Origin: Roseomonas sp.
GTDB taxonomy: Bacteria > Pseudomonadota > Alphaproteobacteria > Acetobacterales > Acetobacteraceae
DNA length: 64,000 bases
NCBI GenBank assembly: GCA_020249465.1
Contig: JADCFP010000002.1
Location: forward strand, 1-64,000
Reading direction: 5' to 3'
In this document: one piece after another, positions 26,518 to 33,486 of the stretch
Layout: every line of letters starts with the position of its first letter
How positions within the stretch are numbered: position 1 is the first letter of the stretch
Position numbers and translations under genes: made by a program
The notes under the pieces: generated by a model
Told to the model about the DNA's origin: nothing
The model's database searches: none
The model's input: the letters and a program-made list of their open reading frames with translations, nothing else

Positions 26518-27249
26518 CTATGGCTGCCGCGCGGCGGCGATCAGCGCCTTGAAGCGCCGCACTACGGCCGGCAAACCTTCAAACACGCTCTGCGAAATCA
26601 GGAAATGCCCGATGGAGATTTCCGTGACTTCCTCCATCCGCGCAATGTCACTTACCGTCTCATAAGTCAGCCCATGCCCGGCATGGCAGAGCAAACCCGC
26701 GCGCCGCGCCGCAACCACACCCGCCTGCAAGCGCGCCAATTGCGCGGGCCTGTCCGCCACCGGACCTTCGGCATAGGTGCCGGTGTGTAATTCAATCGCA
26801 ACCGCGCCAATAGCTGCGGCGGCTTCGATTTGCGCCGCATCGGCTTCGATGAAAATGGAAACGCGCACATCGGCCGCCCGCAGCCGCGCCACGGCTTCCC
26901 GCAAAAACGGCCCGGCGCGCAGCACGTCCAAGCCGCCTTCCGTTGTCAGCTCCGCACGTTTTTCCGGCACAATACAGCAATAGGGCGGGCGGATACGTTC
27001 GGCGAAAGCGACCATCTCCTCGGTCGCTGCCATCTCAAAATTCAAGGGTGCTGCAACCTCCGCACGGATACGCTCCACGTCGCGGTCCTTGATATGGCGG
27101 CGATCTTCGCGAAGATGCACGGTAATGCCATCCGCACCCGCTTTAATCGCCAGGCGTGAAGCCTCCACCGGGCAGGGATGCGTCCCACCGCGTGCATTAC
27201 GCAGTGTCGCCACATGATCAACATTCACCGATAGGTCGAGATGCTTCAC
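26518..27249 (-). CDS. pdxJ: pyridoxine 5'-phosphate synthase
   Basis: Condenses 3-amino-2-oxopropyl phosphate with 1-deoxyxylulose 5-phosphate to pyridoxine 5'-phosphate. The 243-residue TIM barrel starts [17 protein letters not shown], then has [25 protein letters not shown] and the C-terminal GHGLTYETV and [12 protein letters not shown], all standard PdxJ motifs. Its start overlaps the pdxA stop by 4 bases. PdxA supplies the aminoketone substrate, so adjacent placement makes direct metabolic sense. This PdxA-PdxJ route marks the organism as a DXP-dependent vitamin B6 producer. Confidence 0.97.
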   Translation of the reverse strand: MKHLDLSVNVDHVATLRNARGGTHPCPVEASRLAIKAGADGITVHLREDRRHIKDRDVERIRAEVAAPLNFEMAATEEMVAFAERIRPPYCCIVPEKRAELTTEGGLDVLRAGPFLREAVARLRAADVRVSIFIEADAAQIEAAAAIGAVAIELHTGTYAEGPVADRPAQLARLQAGVVAARRAGLLCHAGHGLTYETVSDIARMEEVTEISIGHFLISQSVFEGLPAVVRRFKALIAAARQP

Positions 27250-28217
27250 GCCAAACCTCTTTTTTCAGCCAATTGACCAGCCAACCTGATGGCCGCCATC
27301 AGCGAAGCGGGATCGGCCAGCCCCTTGCCCGCAATATCCAACGCCGTGCCATGGTCGGGGCTGGTGCGGATGATGGAAAGTCCGAGTGTCACATTGACGC
27401 CGCCTGCCATATCAATCGTCTTGATCGGGATCAGTGCTTGATCGTGATAAAGACAAATCGCGGCGTCATAACCAGGCCGTGCGAGCGCCGTGAACATGGT
27501 ATCGGGCGGCATCGGCCCGCGCGCATCAATGCCTTCCGCGCGGAGCGCCGCAATCGCGGGGGCGATAATCTCAATCTCCTCCCGCCCCATGGTGCCGGCT
27601 TCCCCGGCATGGGGGTTCAAGCCCGCAATCGCGAGCCGCGGCGCGGCAATGCCGAAATCGCGCTTGAGCGCCGCGTCCACGATGCGCGTTGTCTCCTGGA
27701 TCAATGACGGGTTCAGCCGCGCAATCGCCTTGGCCAAAGCCTCATGCACCGTTACCGGCACAACGCGGAGTTCCGGGCAGGCCAGCATCATCACGGGCGG
27801 CACGCCGGTGCCGGCCAATTCACCCAGAAATTCCGTATGGCCGGGATGTGGAAAGCCGGCGGCGGTCAGGCTTGCCTTTTGGATCGGGTTGGTCACCACG
27901 CCCGCCGCGCGGCCTGATTTGGCGAGCGCCACCGCTTCCTCAATGGCGCCAATCACCGCCCCCGCATGGGCTGGGTTGGGCTTGCCGGGGACCACCGGCA
28001 CGGCCAAGGGCCGATGCAGGATCGGCAGCGCCTGCCCGAAGGCCGCACCCGCTTCCTCAGGCGCGCTGATCTGCGCCACGGGTACGCCGAAGTCGCGCCC
28101 AGCATCGTCAATCAGCGCAAAGCACGGACCGCTGCCGCGCAAGGCGCGCCAGGCGCCGGCGGTGATTTCCGCGCCGATCCCGGCGGGCTCACCCATGGTC
28201 AGGATCAGCGGCTTCAT
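27246..28217 (-). CDS. pdxA: 4-hydroxythreonine-4-phosphate dehydrogenase
   Basis: NAD-dependent oxidation of 4-phosphohydroxy-threonine, which then decarboxylates to the PdxJ substrate. The 323-residue protein begins [17 protein letters not shown]. The metal-binding histidines are expected in the [24 protein letters not shown] and [12 protein letters not shown] segments, and all three are intact. The final [23 protein letters not shown] is the family signature. It overlaps pdxJ by 4 bases and follows the ACT-domain gene by 35 bases on the same strand. In many relatives pdxA lies between surA and rsmA; here it has been placed with pdxJ instead. Confidence 0.97.
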   Translation of the reverse strand: MKPLILTMGEPAGIGAEITAGAWRALRGSGPCFALIDDAGRDFGVPVAQISAPEEAGAAFGQALPILHRPLAVPVVPGKPNPAHAGAVIGAIEEAVALAKSGRAAGVVTNPIQKASLTAAGFPHPGHTEFLGELAGTGVPPVMMLACPELRVVPVTVHEALAKAIARLNPSLIQETTRIVDAALKRDFGIAAPRLAIAGLNPHAGEAGTMGREEIEIIAPAIAALRAEGIDARGPMPPDTMFTALARPGYDAAICLYHDQALIPIKTIDMAGGVNVTLGLSIIRTSPDHGTALDIAGKGLADPASLMAAIRLAGQLAEKRGLA

Positions 28218-28252
28218 GGTTGCTTATTAGGCCGAAAGCCGGCGCGGTGAAA

Positions 28253-28528
28253 TCACCCGGCCTGCTGCCGATTGAGCCTTTCCGCCGGCGTCACCACAAT
28301 ACGGCTGACGCCAATCACCTGGCCGAGATTACCCGCAATCAGCGCTGCCACGCCGGGTTCAAGATCCTGGCAGGCGATGGAGATTTCCATTTCCTCAATT
28401 CCGTGGCGGGCTTGGAAAAAATCAGGGGTCACGTTACGCTTGGCGAAGGGCTGCAAGATCCGCGGCAGCAGGCCGGGGCTGGGTTCGGCGCGCAGATCAA
28501 AGCGCGTGGTCAAAGGGTCAGAAAGCAT
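28253..28528 (-). CDS. small ACT-domain protein
   Basis: A 91-residue protein that reads as a lone ACT domain: RFDLRAEPSPGLLPRILQPF (strand-helix with the ligand-binding turn), then a second strand pair (MEISIACQ) and helix (PGVAALIAGNLGQ), ending VSRIVVT. It is similar in layout to IlvM/IlvN-type regulatory subunits of acetolactate synthase, but no catalytic subunit gene is near. It may instead bind an amino acid on its own. It is the first gene of a minus-strand run with pdxA, pdxJ and a hydrolase. I do not assign a ligand. Confidence 0.65.
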   Translation of the reverse strand: MLSDPLTTRFDLRAEPSPGLLPRILQPFAKRNVTPDFFQARHGIEEMEISIACQDLEPGVAALIAGNLGQVIGVSRIVVTPAERLNRQQAG

Positions 28529-28897
28529 GGCTTGGGTCCGGTTGAGGGTGGCGGGGCAGAGCTGAGGCGGCCGCCAGATGGGCGCCCAGGCCCAAAGCCC
28601 GGCGCCTCAGGCGGCCGCGGCGGTAATTCGGGAAGAAATCAGCTTCGGAGCCATAACCCGGGGATAGCACATCCCGTGCCCAAGGCAAAAAAATACGGCG
28701 CGGTTGGGGGGTTCCGCGCCGTCAGAGTCTTACGTCTAAGGAGGAGAAGCTATCAAACGGGGCGGAAAATCGCGCCGCCCACCCGAATCTTGTGGCGCGA
28801 AAATGCCAAGCCGCTATTGATCTGGCGCAAATACCCCAAACTAGACGGCTGCCATGGGGCGGCCTGCCCGACATCAGCAATTGAGGAGAGAGATTTC
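28529..28897. other. divergent intergenic region before phaB
   Basis: These 369 bases separate the ACT-domain gene (minus) from phaB (plus) and hold no gene I can support. They contain a GC-rich part at 28560-28620, the stem-loop at 28696-28721, an AAGGAGGAGAAG sequence at 28739-28750 with no good start codon behind it, and the short inverted repeat GGGCGG/CCGCCC around 28761-28781. The real ribosome site of phaB, GAGGAGAG, comes just before the ATG at 28898. Promoters for both directions should be in here, but I see no convincing -35/-10 pair. Confidence 0.5.
28687..28721 (-). terminator. intrinsic-terminator-like hairpin facing away from phaB
   Basis: CGGCGCGG at 28696-28703 pairs perfectly with CCGCGCCG at 28714-28721 around a 10-base loop. 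Read on the minus strand, the stem is followed by TATTTTTTT, the layout of an intrinsic terminator. No minus-strand gene ends here, since the next gene to the right is phaB on the plus strand. It would therefore stop antisense transcription from the phaB side before it reaches the ACT-pdxA operon. Confidence 0.6.
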
Positions 28898-29620
28898 ATG
28901 GCGCGTGTTGCACTTGTCACCGGAGGCCAAAGAGGCATTGGGGCCGCCATCAGCGAAGCGCTGCAAGCGGCAGGCCGGACCGTGGTTGCTTCCTATGCCG
29001 GCAATGATGCCGCGGCGCAGGCCTTCACCGAACGCACCGGCATTCCCTGCTATAAATTCGACGTCGCCGATTACGCGCAATGCGCCGAAGCGATTGCGAA
29101 AATCGAAGCCGAAGTGGGCCCGATCGAGATCCTGGTGAACAATGCCGGCATCACGCGCGATGCCACCATGCGCAAGCTGAACCGCGACATGTGGGATGCG
29201 GTAATCGATACTAACCTCGGTTCCTGCTACAATCTTTGCAAGCTGGTTTGGGAAGGCATGAATGCGCGCAAATTTGGCCGCATCGTGAATATCGGTTCGG
29301 TGAATGGCCAGGCCGGGCAATATGGCCAGGTGAATTATGCCGCCGCGAAATCCGGCATTCACGGCTTCACCAAGGCGCTCGCGCAGGAAGGGGCGAAGCT
29401 TGGCATTACCGTGAATGCCGTGGCGCCCGGTTATGTGGATACCGAAATGGTGCGCGCCGTGCCGCCGGATGTTCTGGAAAAGATCATCGCCCGCATCCCG
29501 CGCGGCCGCCTTGGCAAGGCCGAGGATATCGCCCGCGGCGTGGTCTTCCTGACGGCCGAGGATGCAGATTTCATCACCGGGTCCACGCTGTCCATCAATG
29601 GCGGGCAGCACATGTATTGA
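28898..29620 (+). CDS. phaB: acetoacetyl-CoA reductase
   Basis: Reduces acetoacetyl-CoA to (R)-3-hydroxybutyryl-CoA with NADPH, the second step towards polyhydroxybutyrate. The 240-residue SDR has VALVTGGQRGIG, NNAGITRDATMRKL, the catalytic IVNIGSVNGQAGQYGQ and NYAAAKSG segments, and PGYVDTEMVRAVP. Ending ITGSTLSINGGQHMY is typical of PhaB rather than FabG. The ATG at 28898 has GAGGAGAG upstream; the frame is open back to 28220, but only this start fits. No phaA or phaC is in the window. It precedes the YciI gene by 77 bases on the same strand. Confidence 0.92.
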   Translation: MARVALVTGGQRGIGAAISEALQAAGRTVVASYAGNDAAAQAFTERTGIPCYKFDVADYAQCAEAIAKIEAEVGPIEILVNNAGITRDATMRKLNRDMWDAVIDTNLGSCYNLCKLVWEGMNARKFGRIVNIGSVNGQAGQYGQVNYAAAKSGIHGFTKALAQEGAKLGITVNAVAPGYVDTEMVRAVPPDVLEKIIARIPRGRLGKAEDIARGVVFLTAEDADFITGSTLSINGGQHMY

Positions 29621-29697
29621 GGCTAAGGGGGCGTATTTCCCCCCTGGCATAAGCGCGGCGCCATGGCATGCTGCCCTTTCAATGAAGGGGAAATGCC

Positions 29698-30339
29698 ATG
29701 GGCTACGCCATACTTGCTTTCGATGGTGCCGATAAAACCCGCCGCGCCGCGGCGATGGACCGCCACCGGGCGGTGATCAGCCGTTGGGCGGAAGATGGGC
29801 GGATGCCTTTCGGCACACCGCTCTTCACCAGCGAATGGGTGCCTTCCGGATCGCTCATGATCCTGGACGTGCCCGATATGGCGGGCGTTCGTGCCTATCT
29901 GGCGGAAGAACCTTTCTCGGTGGAAGGCGTTTGGGGGGATGTGCGGGTCCTGCCCTTCCGCATCGCGCCCCTTCCCTATCAGCGCCTGCCCAGGCCGGGC
30001 GACCCCGTGGCAAGCACCCGTACCCATACGGTTGCCATCGCCTATGACGGCACGGATGCTGAGGCCCCGGCGCGTCGCCAGGCCGCACGCCCCGCGCATA
30101 TCGCCCGCATGCAGCCCATGGCCGCCGATGGCACGCTTGCGGTTGGTGGCGCCATTCTGGATGAGGCTAGGCAGCGCATGATCGGTTCCATCACCGTCAC
30201 GCGCCATGCCACCGACGAAGCCGCGCGCGCCTGGATGGCCGAAGACCCCTATGTGAAGGGCGGCGTCTGGCAGGACATCACCCTGCATGCAACGCGCCTG
30301 GCCGCGCTCCCCTATCGGCCCTTGCCCGGCGCTGCCTGA
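29698..30339 (+). CDS. tandem YciI-domain protein
   Basis: A 213-residue protein made of two YciI-type (dimeric alpha-beta barrel) domains. The first starts GYAILAFDG with RHRAVISRW, ends about residue 97, and includes the VPDMAGVRAYLAEEPF segment. The second starts THTVAIAYDGTD, has ARPAHIARMQPM and ATDEAARAWMAEDPYVKGG. Usual YciI proteins are about 95-100 residues and form dimers; here one chain carries both halves. The likely catalytic His of each half is in RHR and PAH. The ATG at 29698 has GAAGGGGAAA. It overlaps the next gene by one base. The reaction is unknown. Confidence 0.85.
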   Translation: MGYAILAFDGADKTRRAAAMDRHRAVISRWAEDGRMPFGTPLFTSEWVPSGSLMILDVPDMAGVRAYLAEEPFSVEGVWGDVRVLPFRIAPLPYQRLPRPGDPVASTRTHTVAIAYDGTDAEAPARRQAARPAHIARMQPMAADGTLAVGGAILDEARQRMIGSITVTRHATDEAARAWMAEDPYVKGGVWQDITLHATRLAALPYRPLPGAA

Positions 30340-30719
30340 TGGCACTGATTGAATATGCCGATGCCGCGCCCGAGGTGCGCGCGGTATTTGATGACATCAA
30401 AGCGACGCGCGGGGTCGCTGATGTCAATAATTTCTGGAAAGCCTTGGCGGTGCATCCGCCAACCCTGAAGCGCACCTGGGAAAGCCTGAAACAGGTGATG
30501 GCGCCAGGCGCGCTCGACCCGCTGACCAAGGAAATGCTCTATCTCGCGGCCTCAGCGGCGGCGGGTTGTGCCTATTGCACCGCGTCACACACGGCAGCAG
30601 CGCGCGCCAAGGGCATGACGGAGGCGATGCATGGCGAATTGCTCGCCGTGCTTGGCATGGCGGCGGAGACGAATCGTTTGGCGGAAGCACTGCGCGTGCC
30701 GATTGATCAGGGTTTGTGA
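30339..30719 (+). CDS. carboxymuconolactone decarboxylase / AhpD-like protein
   Basis: A 126-residue all-alpha protein of the CMD/AhpD family. The AhpD-type motif CAYCTASH (CxxC followed by His, residues about 79-86) suggests a thiol redox or peroxidase role rather than ring-acid decarboxylation. The stretch DPLTKEMLYLAASAAAGC before it is typical. Its ATG overlaps the YciI stop (TGATG). The next gene starts 111 bases downstream, so these two may form their own operon or share one with the Lin0512 block. The physiological thiol partner is not evident. Confidence 0.88.
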   Translation: MALIEYADAAPEVRAVFDDIKATRGVADVNNFWKALAVHPPTLKRTWESLKQVMAPGALDPLTKEMLYLAASAAAGCAYCTASHTAAARAKGMTEAMHGELLAVLGMAAETNRLAEALRVPIDQGL

Positions 30720-30830
30720 CCGGCAAAGCCAATATGCTTCGCCCGTTTAAGCGCGGTGACACAATCATGGCTATGGCGCGATCCGCCAAAAAGGATCACG
30801 CTATCATCCGGTTTGGACAAGGATGGGATC

Positions 30831-31169
30831 ATGGCCCTGCAACGCATGGTGCTTGAAATTGGCATGGGTACCGATATTCGCGGCGCGGATTACACCAAGG
30901 CCGCGGTGCGGGCACTTCGCGATGCGCTTTGGCATAATTCGCTCACCATCGGTGCCGCCGTTGGGCAGGATGTTGATGCCATGCAGGTTGAAGTGCTGAT
31001 CGGTGTGCCCAAGCCTGATCTGGTGGATAAGGATCAGGTGCTTGCCATTCTGCCCCATGGCACCGGCACCGTGACCCTGGTGGAAGGTGGGCTCGAGATT
31101 CCTAATGATGAGGGGACCAATAGCACCGTGATCGCCAATTGCTGCGCCATTGTGCGCTTGGATGTGTGA
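30831..31169 (+). CDS. Lin0512-family protein, first copy
   Basis: A 112-residue member of the Lin0512 family, conserved in many bacteria and without known function. Visible conserved elements are LEIGMGTDIRGADYTKAAVRA, MQVEVLIGVPKPDLVD, and VEGGLEIPN. No signal peptide or membrane segment is present. The ATG at 30831 follows AAGGATGGG; 25 extra upstream codons are not family-like. About half of its residues match the second copy by eye. It heads a tight four-gene block with the second Lin0512, a DUF35 protein and a thiolase-like protein (gaps 13, 15 and 4 bases), which suggests a joint acyl-CoA-linked role. Confidence 0.82.
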   Translation: MALQRMVLEIGMGTDIRGADYTKAAVRALRDALWHNSLTIGAAVGQDVDAMQVEVLIGVPKPDLVDKDQVLAILPHGTGTVTLVEGGLEIPNDEGTNSTVIANCCAIVRLDV

Positions 31170-31182
31170 GGGGAAAGCGACC

Positions 31183-31524
31183 ATGGCCTTGAAGCGCATC
31201 ATCCTGGAAATGGGCAGCGGCAATGATCTGCATGGTGGGGATTACACCAAGGCCGCCTTGCGTGCGGTGCAGGATGCCCTGCACCATTCATCATTGGCAT
31301 TCATCCGCACGCTTGGGCTTGATATCAAGAAAATGCAGGTGGAAGTGACCATCGGCGTGCAGCAGCCCGATAAGGTGGATATCGAAGCGGTGCGGAAATC
31401 CCTGCCTTACGGCGTGGTCACGGCACGCGCGGTGAAGGGCGGCTTGGATGTTCCGGAAGAAGGCCGGCATGACAAGGCGGTGATTGCCTCGGCCGCCATT
31501 GCCGTGCGTTTCGATTTGCCCTGA
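31183..31524 (+). CDS. Lin0512-family protein, second copy
   Basis: A 113-residue paralogue of the preceding gene. Shared blocks are GDYTKAALRA, MQVEVTIGVQQPDKVD and VKGGLDVP; differences concentrate around residues 45-52 and in the last third, where the first copy has TNSTVIANCCAIVRL and this one has HDKAVIASAAIAVRF. Two diverged copies side by side suggest a heteromeric complex, not a recent duplication. The ATG at 31183 is preceded by GGGGAAAG. The DUF35 gene follows after 15 bases. No catalytic residue can be named; the DYTKAA and PDxVD motifs are the best candidates for an active or binding site. Confidence 0.82.
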   Translation: MALKRIILEMGSGNDLHGGDYTKAALRAVQDALHHSSLAFIRTLGLDIKKMQVEVTIGVQQPDKVDIEAVRKSLPYGVVTARAVKGGLDVPEEGRHDKAVIASAAIAVRFDLP

Positions 31525-31539
31525 GGCAGCCTTCAACAC

Positions 31540-31935
31540 ATGCGGCAGGACAAGATGGAAAACGCCAAGAAATCCCCCCTCGGCATTTACAATGAACATT
31601 TGCAGCGGGGCGAGCTTGCCTATCAATTCAGCCCAAACGTGGGCAAGCCAGTGTTCTACCCGCGCATCATCTGCCCTTATACGGGCAGCGAAGATCTGGA
31701 ATGGCGAATCTCCAAGGGGCTTGGCACCGTGCATGCAACCACGGTGGTGCATCCCGCGCAGGGCGAGGCTTACAATGTCTGCCTGGTGGATATGGATGAA
31801 GGCTATCGGCTGATGAGCCGGGTTGAGGATATTGACCCGATGGCGGTGAAAATCGGCATGCGCGTGAAGTTCCGCACGCATCATCAGGGCGGCGACGAAG
31901 CGCCCATCCCGGTTTTCACGGCGATGGAGGGCTGA
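31540..31935 (+). CDS. DUF35 OB-fold protein with degenerate zinc ribbon
   Basis: A 131-residue protein of the DUF35 (zinc-ribbon plus OB-fold) family that normally pairs with thiolase-like enzymes in acyl-CoA metabolism. The OB-fold part is clear: GTVHATTVVHP, YNVCLVDMDEGYRLMSRV and VKIGMRVKF. The ribbon part is not: where CxxC pairs are expected, there is FSPNVGKPVFYPRIICPYTGS, with a single Cys. Zinc binding of the usual kind therefore seems lost. An ATG at 31555, five codons on, is an alternative start. Its partner is almost certainly the thiolase-like gene four bases downstream. Confidence 0.86.
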   Translation: MRQDKMENAKKSPLGIYNEHLQRGELAYQFSPNVGKPVFYPRIICPYTGSEDLEWRISKGLGTVHATTVVHPAQGEAYNVCLVDMDEGYRLMSRVEDIDPMAVKIGMRVKFRTHHQGGDEAPIPVFTAMEG

Positions 31936-31939
31936 GGCG

Positions 31940-33094
31940 ATGGCCAGCATGCAACGCGGCAGTGTCGCCATTGTGGGCGCGGCGGAATCGGATATCGGCA
32001 GTGTTGCCGCTGATATGTCGGTGATTGATCTGATGGCGCAGGGTACCGTGCGCGCATTGGCAGATGCGGGGCTCACGCTTGCTGATGTGGATGGGCTTTT
32101 TTGTGCGACGACGCAGGCGCGGACATCCGCCATGTCGCTCGCGGAATATCTGAAAAAGCCGGATGCCTATGTGGATTCCACCATTGTTGGTGGGTCATCC
32201 TTTGAAATTCATGTGGCGCATGCGCAAGCCGCGATTGAAGCCGGGCTTTGTTCAGTTGCCGTTGTTGCCTATGGCAGCACGCAGCGTTCTGCCGGGCGGA
32301 AGAACGCCTCGCCGAGGGAATTCAACCCTTACGAGACACCCTTCAAACCCTTCATGCCGTCCACCGCCTATGCCATGGCAGCAAATCGCCACATGCATGA
32401 ATTCGGCACCACGCGGGAACAATTGGCGGAAGTGGCGGTGGCGGCGCGGCGTTGGGCGCAGCTCAATCCCGTGGCCTTTGATCAAAGGCCACTTGATATC
32501 GCGGGTGTGCTTGGCGCGAAGATGGTGTCCTACCCCTTCACCGTGCGCGATTGCTGCCTGGTGACGGATGGTGGCGGTGCGATTGTGCTGACCTCTGCCA
32601 CGCGGGCAAAGGCGCTGAAGAAGCCGCCAGTTTATGTGCTGGGGACAGGCACCAGCATCACCCATGCAACCATTTCCAATATGCCGGATTTGACACGCAC
32701 CGGCGCGATTGCGTCCGGCGCGCGGGCCTATCAAGCGGCAGGGCTTGGCCCGCAGGATATGGATATGGCGGAGCTTTATGATGCGTTTACCATCAACACC
32801 ATTCTATTCCTGGAAGACCTCGGCTTTTGCAAAAAGGGCGAAGGTGGTGCGTTTGTCACCAATGGCCGCATCGCGCCCGGCGGTACCTTGGCGGTGAACA
32901 CCAATGGCGGCGGCCTGTCCTACTGCCATCCGGGCATGTATGGGCTTTACTTGCTGATTGAGGCGGTGCGGCAAATCCGCGGCGAATGCGGTGCGCGGCA
33001 GGTGCAAAAGCACGATACCGCGATTGTGCATGGCAATGGCGGCGTGCTGTCGGCGCAAAGTACGGTCATTCTGGGCGGGGCCGCGACGGTTTAG
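31940..33094 (+). CDS. thiolase-like protein (SCP2/Ltp2 group), no nucleophile Cys
   Basis: A 384-residue thiolase-fold protein similar to the lipid-transfer-protein/SCP2-thiolase group. The usual nucleophile loop with Cys is replaced by STIVGGSSFEIHVAHA, without Cys. The second-half motifs MAELYDAFTINTI and GGLSYCHPGMYG are kept. Known relatives without the Cys, such as the steroid side-chain retro-aldolase Ltp2, act in complex with a DUF35 partner, and a DUF35 gene lies directly upstream. So an aldol or retro-aldol step on an acyl-CoA fits better than thiolysis, but this is inference. The last gene of the block; it converges on the DUF2892 gene. Confidence 0.88.
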   Translation: MASMQRGSVAIVGAAESDIGSVAADMSVIDLMAQGTVRALADAGLTLADVDGLFCATTQARTSAMSLAEYLKKPDAYVDSTIVGGSSFEIHVAHAQAAIEAGLCSVAVVAYGSTQRSAGRKNASPREFNPYETPFKPFMPSTAYAMAANRHMHEFGTTREQLAEVAVAARRWAQLNPVAFDQRPLDIAGVLGAKMVSYPFTVRDCCLVTDGGGAIVLTSATRAKALKKPPVYVLGTGTSITHATISNMPDLTRTGAIASGARAYQAAGLGPQDMDMAELYDAFTINTILFLEDLGFCKKGEGGAFVTNGRIAPGGTLAVNTNGGGLSYCHPGMYGLYLLIEAVRQIRGECGARQVQKHDTAIVHGNGGVLSAQSTVILGGAATV

Positions 33095-33142
33095 GGGGGG
33101 CGCCGCCCCGCCGTCTGGAACCCGCACCAGATCGCATCAGTT

Positions 33143-33370
33143 TCAGCCGAAGGCAGCGCGCTGCGGCAAGCCAAGCTTTTGGAAAAGTCGCACTACCGGA
33201 CACATGCCCGTGAATGACGCCTGGATAAGATGCAGCCCCATAAGGCCAGTTACCCAAAGCCAGCTTGGGTTGTGATGAACGCCTAACAGAAGGCTTCCCA
33301 CCACAACCACGCCAACAACAAGTAGGATAGCGCGTTCCAAAGACCTGTTTTTGCGCCCTGTCTTGGGCAA
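33143..33370 (-). CDS. small DUF2892-like membrane protein
   Basis: A 75-residue protein with two hydrophobic segments, AILLVVGVVVVGSLLLGV (residues about 14-31) and SWLWVTGLMGLHLIQA (36-51), followed by FTGMCPVVRLFQKLGL. This matches the layout of DUF2892 (YgaP-tail-like) proteins, which end with a Gly-x-Cys-Pro turn. Its first in-frame start is a TTG at 33370 with no good ribosome site, so the true start is uncertain. It sits between convergent thiolase and the Bug protein gene. The function is unknown; some relatives accompany rhodanese domains. Confidence 0.6.
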   Translation of the reverse strand: MPKTGRKNRSLERAILLVVGVVVVGSLLLGVHHNPSWLWVTGLMGLHLIQASFTGMCPVVRLFQKLGLPQRAAFG

Positions 33371-33486
33371 GGTTAAGCAGGATCTATGCGCAATCGCAAC
33401 AGAAAATGATGCGATAGGCTATGGCGCGCGGTCAGGCGGAACCGGGGCGTTCTGGCGATGATTGCCCTTTGATTACCCAGGCGCCG

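Noticed and set aside
28739-28760. Strong AAGGAGGAG ribosome site before a possible small gene
   Set aside because: No ATG, GTG or TTG follows at a usable distance with an open frame of any length; phaB has its own site 150 bases further on.
33095-33115. GC-rich inverted repeat behind the thiolase-like gene as a terminator
   Set aside because: The stem would have only a 3-base loop and no T-run follows on either strand.
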